Source: Kitasatospora sp. GP82 (GTDB taxonomy: Bacteria; Actinomycetota; Actinomycetes; Streptomycetales; Streptomycetaceae). From it: a stretch of 64,000 bases of DNA. Shown in pieces: positions 18,663 to 27,454 of the stretch. Under the pieces are notes generated by a model. That model was given only the letters and a program-made list of their open reading frames with translations. It was not told where the DNA came from and made no database searches. The DNA is taken from positions 1 through 64,000 of the forward strand of contig NZ_JARZAJ010000022.1 of assembly GCF_029892105.1 (NCBI RefSeq), in the 5' to 3' direction. The translations under genes and the position numbers were made by a program. Numbering within the stretch: position 1 is the stretch's first letter; every line of letters begins with the position of its first letter.

Positions 18663-21600
18663 TCAGCTGCGCAGGCGCAGGCCGCGCGGGGTGGGGTGGA
18701 AACCGGCCTCCTCCAGCAGGCGGCCGAGCTCGGAGGTGAGTGCGGCCTCGCCGTTGGCGCGCTCGATGGTGACGCTGCTGCCCAGGGCGCCGTGGCGGAC
18801 CGCCTCCGCCAGCGCCTCGACCGGGGCGGATCGGCTCTGCCAGGCCAGCAGGGACTTCCCGCCGCGCTCGACGTAGAGGGCGAGCTCGCCGTCGACCAGC
18901 ACCACCAGGGCGCCTGCCTTGCGGCCGGGGCGATGGGCGGCGGCAGCGGGCTTGGCGCCCGGTACGGCCGGTGGCTCGGGCCAGGGCAGCGCGGCGCCGT
19001 ACGCATTGGCCGGGTCGGCGGCGGCCAGCACCAGGACCTGGGGCGGCTCGGTGCCCGTGCCGCTGCCGGGCCATTCGGTGGCGGCGGCCCGCTCCAGCCG
19101 GCCGTTGACCGCGCGCAGGCGGTCGGCGGCGCCGTCCATGGCGAACTGGGCGCCACCGAGACCCTCGACGAAGTAGCCCCGCCGGGCCCGCCCCCGCTCC
19201 TCGAAGGCGGACAGCACCCGGTACACCCCCGCGAAGCCGCCCGGGACGCGCTCGGCCGCCACCGTGCCCCTGGTGAGCACACCGTGCCGGTCGAGCAGGC
19301 ACTGCGCCTGTGCGGCGGCCCGGGTGGTCAGGTCATCGGAGAACTCGGGCAGCAGCGACCAGCGCCCGGCGGCCGTGGAAGGACCGGAGCGCAGCGCGCT
19401 CGCCGGGCGGCCGAAGCCCCGGCCCGCCCCGCCGTACCGGCCGCGCGGCGTCGACCTGGGCGCGCGGTGCGCCGTCGCGCCGGCGGTACGGCCGGAGCCG
19501 AGCAGGGCACGCAGCGGCGCCAGAGTGTCGTTGGTCACGTAACCGGCCCAGACCAAGTCCCAGAGGGCCTCGACGATTTCGGGCTCGGGTGTGTCGGGCA
19601 CGCGCTCGGCAAGCTGCCGGAAGAACAGGCCGTACCCGCCGGCGAGGGCGTCCAGCAGGGCGGTGTGCACCGGTGTCACGGCGGGGGGTACGGGTTCGGG
19701 GCGCAGCAGGTGGGCGGAGTCGGGCAGGTGCAGGCTGATCCAGCCGTCCTTGCCGGCCAGGGCGCCCGCGCCGGACCAGCCGACCTCACCGGCCGCCGTG
19801 AGCTCGTCCAGCATCCCCGGGGTGTAGTCGGCCAGCCGGGCCGGGAGGATCAGCTTCTCCAGCGCGGAGGCGGGCAGTGCCGTCCCCTGGAGCTGCTCGA
19901 CCACGCGCAGCAGGCCGTCCGGGCCGCGCAGGCGGTGGCCCGCGAGATGCTGCCACTGCGGCAGGAAGGCGGCCAGTGCACGCGGCGGGACGGGCTCGAC
20001 CTCCTGGCGCAGCGCGGCCAGTGAGCGGCGGCGTAGTCTGCGCAGCACTTCGGCGTCGCACCATTCGACGGTGGCGGTGTGGCCCTCGACCGGGCGGAAC
20101 TCGCCCTGGACCAGGCGGCCGGCGGCGGTGAGCCGGTGCAGGGCGCCGGTGACCACGGCTGTGCCCAGGCCGAATCTCGAAGCGGCCTGGGCCCCGGTGA
20201 ACGGGCCGTGCGTACGGGCGTACCGGGCGAGCAGATCGCCGAGGGGATCCTTGACGGGCTCGGTGAACGCCTCCGGGACGCCGACCGGCAGCGGGGTGCC
20301 GAGGGCGTCGCGCAGCCGCCCGGCGTCCTCGATCGCCGCCCAGCGGGGCTCGCCGGCGATCCGGACCTGGATGGCGCCGCGGGTGGCCTCCAACTCCAGC
20401 GGCCAGAGCGGTTCGGCGCCCCGTGCCGTCAACTCGGCCTCGCTGAGCGGCCCGAGCAGCCGCAGTGCGTCGGCGACGCCCTCGACGTCCTTGATCCGGC
20501 GGTCGGGGGTGAGGCGTTGAAGCTCGGCCTCCAACTCGGCCAGCACGGCCGGGTCGAGCAGCTCGCGCAACTCGGCCTGGCCGAGCAGCTCGGAGAGCAG
20601 CCGGGAGTCCAGCGAGAGTGCGGCGGCGCGCCGCTCGGCGAGCGGGGAGTCCCCCTCGTACAGGAACTGGGCGACGTAGCCGAAGAGCAGCGAGCGGGCG
20701 AAGGGGGAGGGTTCGGGGGTGGTGACCTCCACCAGCCGTACGGCGCGCGACTCCAGATCGCGCATCAACTCGACCAGCCCAGGTACGTCGAAGACGTCCT
20801 GGAGGCACTCGCGGACGGCTTCGAGGACGATCGGGAAGGAGGCGTACTCGGCTGCCACCTCAAGGAGTTGGGAGGCGCGCTGGCGCTGCTGCCACAGGGG
20901 CGTGCGCCGCCCCGGGCTGCGCCGGGGGAGCAGCAGGGCGCGCCCGGCGCACTCGCGGAAGCGGGAGGCGAACAGCGCGGAGCCGCCGACCTGGTCGGTG
21001 ACGAGCTGTTCGATCTCCTCGGCGTCGAAGAGCGCGGCGTCGGCGCCGACCGGGGCCTCGTCCGTGACGGGTTTCTCCGACGGAAAGTCGAGGAGGTCGG
21101 CGTCCGGGAGGCGGAGCACGATGCCGTCGTCGGCGTGCATCACCTGCGGATCGAGGCCGTGCTTCTCGCGCAGACGGGCACCGAGGGCGAGCGCCCAGGG
21201 GGCGTGCACCTGGGCGCCGAAGGGGGAGTGGATGACGATCCGCCAGTCGCCCAGCTCGTCGCGGAAGCGCTCGACCACGATGGTGCGGTCGTCGGGCAGG
21301 TGGCCGCAGGCGGCGCGCTGCTCGGCGAGATAGGTGAGCAGATTGCCCGAGGCCCAGTCGTCCAGCCCGGCTGCGCGCAGGCGCGCGGTGGCCTCCTCAG
21401 GTAGGAGGGCGCCCAGCTCGCGGACGAAGGCGCCCACGGCGCGGCCGAGTTCGAGTGGGCGGCCGAGGGTGTCGCCCTTCCAGAACGGCAGCCGCCCGGG
21501 GATGCCGGGTGCCGGGGTGACCAGCACCTTGTCGTGGGTGATCTCCTCGATCCGCCAGGAGGTCGTCCCGAGGGTGAAGACATCGCCGACCCGGGACTCG

Positions 21601-23315
21601 TACACCATCTCCTCGTCCAGCTCTCCTACTCGGCCGCCTCCCTTCTTCGGGTCCGTGCCGGCGATGAAGACGCCGAACAGGCCGCGGTCGGGGATCGTCC
21701 CGCCGGAGGTGACGGCGAGGCGCTGGGCGCCGGGGCGGCCGGCCACCGTCCCGGCGACCCGGTCCCAGACCAGGCGGGGCCGCAGCTCGGCGAAGGCGTC
21801 CGACGGGTAGCGGCCGGCGAGCATGTCGAGCACGGCGTCGAAGGCGGACTGCGGCAGGGAGGCGAAGGGCGCGGCCCGCCGGACCAGGGTGAGCAGCTCG
21901 TCCACGTCCCAGGTGTCGAGGGCGGTGATCGCCACGAGCTGCTGGGCCAGGACGTCCAACGGGTTGCGCGGGACGCGCAGGGCCTCGATCCGGCCCCCGC
22001 GCATGCGTTCCGTCACCACCGCCGACTGCACCAGGTCGCCACGGTACTTGGGGAAGACCACGCCGGTGGAGACCGCGCCGACCTGGTGCCCGGCCCGGCC
22101 GACCCGCTGCAGGCCGGAGGCGACCGAGGGCGGAGACTCCACCTGGACCACCAGCTCCACCGCGCCCATGTCGATGCCCAGCTCCAGGCTGGAGGTGGCC
22201 ACCACGGCGGGGAGCCGGCCGGCCTTCAGTTCCTCCTCGACCAGGGCGCGCTGCTCCTTGGAGACCGAGCCGTGGTGCGCCCTGGCGAGTACCGGCGGGG
22301 CGCCCTTCGCGACGCCGGACTCGGCCATCAGCTGTGCCGGCGCGTGCGACTCGGGCAGTGGGCGACCGGTGGCGCGCTCCACGGCGATCTCGTTCAGCCG
22401 GTTGCAGAGCCGCTCGGCGAGGCGGCGGGAGTTGGCGAAGACGATGGTCGAGCGGTGGGCCTGGACGAGGTCGACGATGCGCTCCTCGACGTGCGGCCAG
22501 ATCGACGCCTGCCGGGACGGGTCGTCGTCGGCGTTGGCGGGCAGCTCGTCCAGATCGGGCACCGGCACGACCACCGAGAGGTCGAACTGCTTGGCGGAGG
22601 GCGGCTGGACGATCGCGGCCCCGCGCTGCGGACTGAGGAACCTGGCCACCTCCTCGACCGGGCGGACGGTCGCGGAGAGGCCGATCCGGCGGGCCGGGCG
22701 CTCCAGCAGCTCGTCCAGCCGCTCCAGGCTGAGCGCCAGGTGCGCACCGCGCTTGGTGCCCGCGACGGCGTGGACCTCGTCCAGGATCACCGTGTCGATG
22801 CCGCGCAGCGCCTCCCGGGAGGCGGAGGTGAGCAGCAGGAAGAGCGACTCGGGGGTGGTGATCAGGATGTCCGGAGGGTGGGTCGCGAAGCGGCGGCGGT
22901 CGGCGGCCGGGGTGTCGCCGGAGCGGATGGCGACCTGGACCTCGGGCTCGGGCAGCCCCAGCCGGACGGCGGCCTGACGCAGCCCGGCGAGCGGGGCGCG
23001 GAGATTGCGCTCGACGTCCACCGCGAGGGCCTTGAGCGGCGAGATGTAGAGGACCCGGCAGCGGTGCTTGGGATCGGCCGGGGGTGGGGTGCTGCTGAGC
23101 CGGTCGAGTGCGGAGAGGAAGGCCGCCAGCGTCTTGCCGGAGCCGGTGGGCGCGACCACCAGGACGTCCGTCTGCCGCTGGATGGCGGCCCAGGCCTCGG
23201 ACTGGGCCGTGGTGGGCGCGGTGAAGGCGCCCGCGAACCAGGCCCTGGTCGCGGGGGCGAACCCCGCGAGCGGGTCGGGGGCGTCGATCGGGTCTGCGGT
23301 GGTGCGTCGCGCCAT
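18663..23315 (-). CDS. lhr: Lhr-family ATP-dependent helicase
   Basis: 1550 aa from the ATG at 23315, chosen because the MARRTTADPIDAPDPLAGF N-terminus fits the family and the frame upstream looks non-coding. The superfamily 2 core has Walker A APTGSGKT (55-62), DEVH (179-182), and the QRVGRAGH motif VI in the second RecA lobe. A winged helix, the DEAD/H-associated domain and a long C-terminal Lhr-specific region of several hundred residues follow. Full-length Lhr (about 1500 aa) is a 3'-to-5' DNA translocase and DNA/RNA helicase linked to DNA repair, induced by mitomycin in mycobacteria. It stands alone in the convergent position to clgR. Near residue 1275 there is a basic Gly/Arg linker. 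Confidence 0.93.
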   Translation of the reverse strand: MARRTTADPIDAPDPLAGFAPATRAWFAGAFTAPTTAQSEAWAAIQRQTDVLVVAPTGSGKTLAAFLSALDRLSSTPPPADPKHRCRVLYISPLKALAVDVERNLRAPLAGLRQAAVRLGLPEPEVQVAIRSGDTPAADRRRFATHPPDILITTPESLFLLLTSASREALRGIDTVILDEVHAVAGTKRGAHLALSLERLDELLERPARRIGLSATVRPVEEVARFLSPQRGAAIVQPPSAKQFDLSVVVPVPDLDELPANADDDPSRQASIWPHVEERIVDLVQAHRSTIVFANSRRLAERLCNRLNEIAVERATGRPLPESHAPAQLMAESGVAKGAPPVLARAHHGSVSKEQRALVEEELKAGRLPAVVATSSLELGIDMGAVELVVQVESPPSVASGLQRVGRAGHQVGAVSTGVVFPKYRGDLVQSAVVTERMRGGRIEALRVPRNPLDVLAQQLVAITALDTWDVDELLTLVRRAAPFASLPQSAFDAVLDMLAGRYPSDAFAELRPRLVWDRVAGTVAGRPGAQRLAVTSGGTIPDRGLFGVFIAGTDPKKGGGRVGELDEEMVYESRVGDVFTLGTTSWRIEEITHDKVLVTPAPGIPGRLPFWKGDTLGRPLELGRAVGAFVRELGALLPEEATARLRAAGLDDWASGNLLTYLAEQRAACGHLPDDRTIVVERFRDELGDWRIVIHSPFGAQVHAPWALALGARLREKHGLDPQVMHADDGIVLRLPDADLLDFPSEKPVTDEAPVGADAALFDAEEIEQLVTDQVGGSALFASRFRECAGRALLLPRRSPGRRTPLWQQRQRASQLLEVAAEYASFPIVLEAVRECLQDVFDVPGLVELMRDLESRAVRLVEVTTPEPSPFARSLLFGYVAQFLYEGDSPLAERRAAALSLDSRLLSELLGQAELRELLDPAVLAELEAELQRLTPDRRIKDVEGVADALRLLGPLSEAELTARGAEPLWPLELEATRGAIQVRIAGEPRWAAIEDAGRLRDALGTPLPVGVPEAFTEPVKDPLGDLLARYARTHGPFTGAQAASRFGLGTAVVTGALHRLTAAGRLVQGEFRPVEGHTATVEWCDAEVLRRLRRRSLAALRQEVEPVPPRALAAFLPQWQHLAGHRLRGPDGLLRVVEQLQGTALPASALEKLILPARLADYTPGMLDELTAAGEVGWSGAGALAGKDGWISLHLPDSAHLLRPEPVPPAVTPVHTALLDALAGGYGLFFRQLAERVPDTPEPEIVEALWDLVWAGYVTNDTLAPLRALLGSGRTAGATAHRAPRSTPRGRYGGAGRGFGRPASALRSGPSTAAGRWSLLPEFSDDLTTRAAAQAQCLLDRHGVLTRGTVAAERVPGGFAGVYRVLSAFEERGRARRGYFVEGLGGAQFAMDGAADRLRAVNGRLERAAATEWPGSGTGTEPPQVLVLAAADPANAYGAALPWPEPPAVPGAKPAAAAHRPGRKAGALVVLVDGELALYVERGGKSLLAWQSRSAPVEALAEAVRHGALGSSVTIERANGEAALTSELGRLLEEAGFHPTPRGLRLRS

Positions 23316-23510
23316 GCCCCCATGGTGCAGCGTGCCACTGACAACGGGGCCGCCGCCGCTTCCTGCGTGCGCAGGGCGCCGGTGACGACGGGGCTCGGAG
23401 CCTCGGTGAGGGGCCGTCTGACCTAGCCGATCAGGCAATTAGGACAATCCGCTCATATCGTGATGTCTCAGCCAGGTGATCACGGGGTCCCGAGGAGCGG
23501 AGGCGGCGCG

Positions 23511-25106
23511 ATGGAACGGGTAGACCCGGCCGACGGCAAGCCCGCCAAGCATCCGAGCGTCCCGGTGCGAGCCCTGTTCGCCATGCTGCTGACCGCCCTG
23601 CTGCTGGGCGGCGCCGTCCCTTACATGTCCGGCTCGGGCCGCTCGTACCTCAGCTACCTGGTCCTGGCCGACCGGCAGGATGCCCAGGGCACTGCGCAGG
23701 CGGCCGAACAGGCCAGGTCGGCGGGCGGGCGGGTGGTCCAGGAGTACCCGCAGATCGGGGGCGTGCTCGCGTACGGCAGCGGCGGCTTCGGCGACCGGCT
23801 GCGCGGTCGGCCCGGGGTCGTGGCCGTCGGGGCGACCAGGACGTCCGCCGTACCGGGCCCGCCCGGCCCGCTCACCGGCGTCGGCGACTTCCGGCGCAGC
23901 GGCGGCACTCTCGGTGCCGCAGGGAGAGGCCGGGCTCCGGTCGACGGCGGGGGTGGCCCGCAGCCGGCCGCCGGTGGGGGGTCCGGCGAGGCGGGGGACG
24001 AGAGCGAGGCCACCATGCCCGACCCCGCCGAGTCCGCCGACTGGAACCTCGCCATGATCGGTGCGGTCGACGGCCCGAGGGGTGACACCGCGCTGCTGCG
24101 CACCCCGGCCCCCGACCGGGCCCCGAACCGGCCGCTGCCCTCCGTCCAGCAGCTGCGCCGGGTGATCGTGGCGGTACTGGACTCCGGCGTCGACGACACC
24201 CACCCCGACCTGCGCGGCGCCGTCGACCCCCAGGCCTCGGCCTCCTGCGCCGACGGCCGTCCCGATCCCCGGTACGGCGCCTGGCGCCCCGACCCGGGCG
24301 TGACCGAGAGCGGGCACGGCACCCATGTCGCCGGGATCGTCGGCGCGGCCCAGGACGGCAAGGGCGTGACCGGAGTCGCCCCCGGCGTACGGATCGCCGC
24401 CGTCCGGCTGCTCGGACCGCTCGGCCAGTACTACGCCGAGAACATCGTCTGCGGCCTGCTCTGGGCGGCCGACCACGGTGTCAAGGCGATCAACGACAGC
24501 TACTTCGCCGACCCCTGGAAGTACAACTGCCCCGAGGACCCGGACCAGTCCGCGCTCATCATGGCCGTCGGCCGGGCCGTCGCCTACGCCCAGCGGCAGG
24601 GCGCCGTGGTGGTGGCCTCCGCGGGCAACGACGGGCAGGACCTCGGCGCCGCCCGGGCCGACCAGCGCAGCCCGAACGACCGGGTGTCGGGACCGGCGCA
24701 GGACCGCCACCTCGGCACCGAGTGCATCCGCCTGCCCGGCGAACTGCCCGGAGTACTGACGGTCGGCGCGGTGGACCGCAGCGGGATGCCGACGGCGTAC
24801 TCCAACTACGGGCGCGGCCGGATCTCGCTGACCGCCCCCGGCGGCGATCCGGACGGCGGGGTGCTCGGGGCGATCGTCTCGGACTGGCCCGGCGGCCAGT
24901 ACGCGGCGCTGGCCGGTACCTCGATGGCCGCGGCGCACGTCACCGGGGCCGTCGCCGTGGTGGCCGCCGAACACGTCGACTGGGGGCCGGGCCAGACGGT
25001 CGCGCTGCTGCTCCAGGCGGCTGCGGCCAACTGCCCGCTCGGCAAGGGCCGCTGCACGGAGCGCGACTACTACGGTGCGGGGGTGCTGGCGCTGCCCGGA
25101 AAATAG
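23511..25106 (+). CDS. S8 subtilisin-family serine protease (membrane-anchored, mycosin-like)
   Basis: 531 aa from the ATG at 23511 (CGGAGG seven bases upstream); a longer frame starts at 23460. A hydrophobic segment at about 20-40 is a signal anchor or uncleaved signal peptide. A short pro-region and a Gly/Pro-rich linker (about 130-175) come before the catalytic domain. The triad is complete: D224 (VLDSGVD), H269 (GHGTHVAG) and S471 (GTSMAAAH). The overall plan resembles type-VII-secretion mycosins, but no ESX genes or C-terminal membrane anchor are present, so it is better called a secreted or membrane-bound subtilase. The protein probably acts outside the cell. Substrate unknown. Confidence 0.85.
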   Translation: MERVDPADGKPAKHPSVPVRALFAMLLTALLLGGAVPYMSGSGRSYLSYLVLADRQDAQGTAQAAEQARSAGGRVVQEYPQIGGVLAYGSGGFGDRLRGRPGVVAVGATRTSAVPGPPGPLTGVGDFRRSGGTLGAAGRGRAPVDGGGGPQPAAGGGSGEAGDESEATMPDPAESADWNLAMIGAVDGPRGDTALLRTPAPDRAPNRPLPSVQQLRRVIVAVLDSGVDDTHPDLRGAVDPQASASCADGRPDPRYGAWRPDPGVTESGHGTHVAGIVGAAQDGKGVTGVAPGVRIAAVRLLGPLGQYYAENIVCGLLWAADHGVKAINDSYFADPWKYNCPEDPDQSALIMAVGRAVAYAQRQGAVVVASAGNDGQDLGAARADQRSPNDRVSGPAQDRHLGTECIRLPGELPGVLTVGAVDRSGMPTAYSNYGRGRISLTAPGGDPDGGVLGAIVSDWPGGQYAALAGTSMAAAHVTGAVAVVAAEHVDWGPGQTVALLLQAAAANCPLGKGRCTERDYYGAGVLALPGK

Positions 25107-25131
25107 CGGGCGGCGGGGCGGCCGGCTCGGG

Positions 25132-25149
25132 CATCATCGGCCGATGATG
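25132..25149. repeat. Perfect 18-bp palindrome across a start codon
   Basis: CATCATCGGCCGATGATG is a perfect palindrome whose right arm holds both candidate ATG codons (25144 and 25147) of the GNAT gene. It could act as an operator or fold over the start region of the mRNA. Confidence 0.5.
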
Positions 25150-25716
25150 GTTCATCTGGAGACCGAACGCCTGGTCCTGCGCCGGTTCACCCCCGGAGAC
25201 ACCGACCTCCTGGTGGAGCTCGACTCCGATCCCGAGGTGATGCGCTGGCTCACCGGCGGCCGGGCCACGCCCCGCGAGGAGGTGGAGGGCACAGTCCTGC
25301 CGGTCTACTTCTCCTCCTACCGGCGCTTTCCCGCCTTCGGCCACTGGGCCGCGCTGGAGCGGACGAGCGGTGAGTTCCTGGGCTGGTTCGAGTTCCGGCC
25401 GCCGGAGCCCGACCGCCCCCGGGAGGTGGAGCTCGGTTATCGGCTGCGGCGTCCGGCCTGGGGGCGCGGCTACGCCACCGAGGGCTCGCGCGCGCTGATC
25501 CGCAGGGGGTTCACCGAGCTCGGCGTGGAGCGGGTGTTCGCACAGACCATGACGGTCAACCACAGGTCGCGGCGGGTGATGGAGAAGTCCGGGCTGCGCT
25601 ACGTCCGCACCTTCTTCGCGGACTGGCCCGAGGCCATCGAGGGCTCCGAGCACGGTGAGGTCGAGTACGTCCTGGAGCGGGCCGAGTGGCAGGAGCTCCA
25701 GCGGGCTGCGCGGTAG
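25144..25716 (+). CDS. GNAT-family N-acetyltransferase (RimJ/RimL type)
   Basis: 190 aa, Acetyltransf_3 type. The N-terminus LETERLVLRRFTPGD and the acetyl-CoA loop RRPAWGRGYATEGSRAL (about 100-116) are typical of RimJ/RimL-like N-acetyltransferases, as is the late NHRSRRVMEKSGLRY. Two adjacent ATG codons start the frame; no separate Shine-Dalgarno is present and a perfect palindrome covers the start. The gene follows the subtilase by 37 bases, so it may be read with it. The acceptor cannot be predicted. It could act on a protein N-terminus, an antibiotic or a small amine. Confidence 0.85.
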   Translation: MMVHLETERLVLRRFTPGDTDLLVELDSDPEVMRWLTGGRATPREEVEGTVLPVYFSSYRRFPAFGHWAALERTSGEFLGWFEFRPPEPDRPREVELGYRLRRPAWGRGYATEGSRALIRRGFTELGVERVFAQTMTVNHRSRRVMEKSGLRYVRTFFADWPEAIEGSEHGEVEYVLERAEWQELQRAAR

Positions 25717-25723
25717 CGGAGGG

Positions 25724-25729
25724 GATACT
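25724..25729 (+). promoter_or_regulatory. Putative -10 box of the DUF3046 gene
   Basis: GATACT ends 7 bases before the ATG at 25737, consistent with a leaderless transcript. The GNAT gene ends only 8 bases upstream. Confidence 0.4.
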
Positions 25730-25736
25730 GGAGCGC

Positions 25737-25931
25737 ATGAGGCTGACCGAGTTCTGGCGACGGATGTACGAGCACTTCGGTGAGGCGTACGCGGAGTCCT
25801 TCGCGAGCGACCATGTGATGACCGAGCTCGGCGGGCGGACGGTCCGGCAGGCGCTGGAGGCCGGCTGGGAGGCCAAGGACGTCTGGCGGGTGGTCTGCGA
25901 CAGCCAGGGGGTCTGCGGACTGCTGCGCTGA
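25737..25931 (+). CDS. DUF3046 family small protein
   Basis: 64 aa, soluble, beginning MRLTEFWRRMYEHFG. The conserved pattern of the DUF3046 family is visible: the aromatic-rich N-terminus, a central LGGRTVRQALEAG, and a KDVWRVVCD segment near the C-terminus. The family is restricted to actinobacteria and is regularly found just upstream of recA. No biochemical role is known to me. The ATG has no good Shine-Dalgarno, but GATACT lies at leaderless spacing. Confidence 0.88.
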   Translation: MRLTEFWRRMYEHFGEAYAESFASDHVMTELGGRTVRQALEAGWEAKDVWRVVCDSQGVCGLLR

Positions 25932-26016
25932 GCGTCCGGCACCGCTGCGCCGAGCGGTCCGGCCCTGGGCGGGGCCCGACTCACCGGGGCGGGGGCCGCC
26001 CGGATCGGATCGGGCG

Positions 26017-27306
26017 ATGGGTGAGACTGGGCGGGTGGTTAGCAGCGAAGAGCCCCAGAATACCGACCGGACCTCCTCCTCCACCGCCGACTCCCCACCC
26101 GCCCGAAGAGGCGCCCTGTGGGGCGAGGCGATGCCCCGCTGGCTGCCGAAGGCGATGATGCTGGCGCTGCTGCTGGTCGGCGCGTTCAAGCTCGCCGACT
26201 GGGCGTTCCACCAGCTCATCGACCTCTTCGTGATGCTGCTGGTGTCCTTCTTCCTGTCGCTGGCGATCGAACCGGCGGTGGACCGGATGGCCGCCCGTGG
26301 CATACGGCGCGGGCTCGGTACCTTCCTGGTCTTCATCGGCCTCGCAATTGCCGTCGCGGGCTTTCTCACCTCGCTCGGCACCCTGCTGGTCGACCAGGTG
26401 GCGAAGATCGCCGGCGATCTGCCGCACCTGGTCAACAATCTGATCGACTGGATCAATCGGACGTTCCATCAGAATCTGTCGATGGATCAGCTCCACGAGC
26501 GGGTGCTCAAGGACTCCGGGAGCATCGAGAAGTACGCCCAGCAGGCCGCCGACAATGTGTGGGGCCTGTCCAGCACGCTGATCGGCGGGCTGTTCCAGGC
26601 GTTCACCGTCGGCCTGTTCACCTTCTACTTCACCGCCGACGGCCCCCGGGTGCGGCGGACGGTCTGCTCGCTGCTGCCGCCCGCCAAGCAGGCGGAGGTG
26701 CTGAGGGCCTGGGAGATCGCGCTGGCCAAGACCGGCGGCTACCTCTACTCCCGGGCTCTGCTGGCGGTCGCCTCGGCCATCGCGCACTGGGTGGTGTTCG
26801 TGATCCTCGGCCTGCCGTACGCGGGAGCGCTGGCGGTCTGGGTCGGCGTGATGTCGCAGTTCGTGCCGACCATCGGCACCTATCTGGCCGGGGCACTGCC
26901 GGTGATCGTCGCGCTCACCCTGGAGCCGGTGGACGCGCTCTGGGTGCTGGCCTTCGTGATCGTCTACCAGCAGATCGAGAACTACCTGCTGCACCCCAGG
27001 ATCACCGCGAAGACGGTGGACGTGCACCCGGCGGTGGCCTTCGGTGCGGTGATCGCCGGGGCCGCGCTGCTGGGTGCGGTCGGCGCGCTGATCGCGATCC
27101 CGGCCGCCGCCACCCTGCAGGGCTTCGTAGGGAGCTATGTCCGGCGGTACGAGGTGGCGACCGACCCCCGAATCGACCGCGGGGAGGAACGCAAGCGGGC
27201 CGCCAGGGAGCGCAGACTGGAGACCGCGCGCCGGTTGCGGCGGATGGTCGGCGGCGGCGGAGTGGACGATTCCGCAGGTCAGGGCGGGGACGGCGAGAAC
27301 AGGTAG
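26017..27306 (+). CDS. AI-2E (PerM) family membrane transporter
   Basis: 429 aa with about seven to eight membrane helices and a charged C-terminal tail. The family pattern is present: an N-terminal helix pair, a periplasmic helical region (about 120-175, with NNLIDWINRTF), and the conserved QFVPTIGTYLAG motif near residue 290. Members carry diverse cargo. The founding E. coli TqsA exports autoinducer-2, and relatives act in Na+/H+ antiport, so the substrate is not predictable. Start choice is uncertain between the ATG at 26017 and a GTG at 26035; neither has a strong ribosome-binding site. It lies just upstream of recA, an arrangement I recall from several streptomycetes. Confidence 0.85.
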   Translation: MGETGRVVSSEEPQNTDRTSSSTADSPPARRGALWGEAMPRWLPKAMMLALLLVGAFKLADWAFHQLIDLFVMLLVSFFLSLAIEPAVDRMAARGIRRGLGTFLVFIGLAIAVAGFLTSLGTLLVDQVAKIAGDLPHLVNNLIDWINRTFHQNLSMDQLHERVLKDSGSIEKYAQQAADNVWGLSSTLIGGLFQAFTVGLFTFYFTADGPRVRRTVCSLLPPAKQAEVLRAWEIALAKTGGYLYSRALLAVASAIAHWVVFVILGLPYAGALAVWVGVMSQFVPTIGTYLAGALPVIVALTLEPVDALWVLAFVIVYQQIENYLLHPRITAKTVDVHPAVAFGAVIAGAALLGAVGALIAIPAAATLQGFVGSYVRRYEVATDPRIDRGEERKRAARERRLETARRLRRMVGGGGVDDSAGQGGDGENR

Positions 27307-27323
27307 CCGCTCTCGGTGGATTC

Positions 27324-27335
27324 GAACGCCTGTTC
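27324..27335. promoter_or_regulatory. LexA (SOS) box of recA
   Basis: GAACGCCTGTTC is an exact match to the actinobacterial GAAC-N4-GTTC consensus. It lies just upstream of TATACT (27338-27343), a good -10 hexamer, so bound LexA would block RNA polymerase. Confidence 0.92.
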
Positions 27336-27337
27336 CC

Positions 27338-27343
27338 TATACT
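27338..27343 (+). promoter_or_regulatory. recA promoter -10 element
   Basis: TATACT is close to the TATAAT consensus and lies 2 bases after the LexA box. It would give a 5' leader of about 105 bases before the recA ATG at 27455. Confidence 0.6.
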
Positions 27344-27454
27344 GTTCGGCGACGAGTTTTCCACAGGCGGAGCCCGATCTGGGTCGATTGTCGGTGGGAC
27401 GCGCTAGCGTCGAGGACGATGAAGCGCACAGCACAGAACCCGAGGGTGGAAGCC

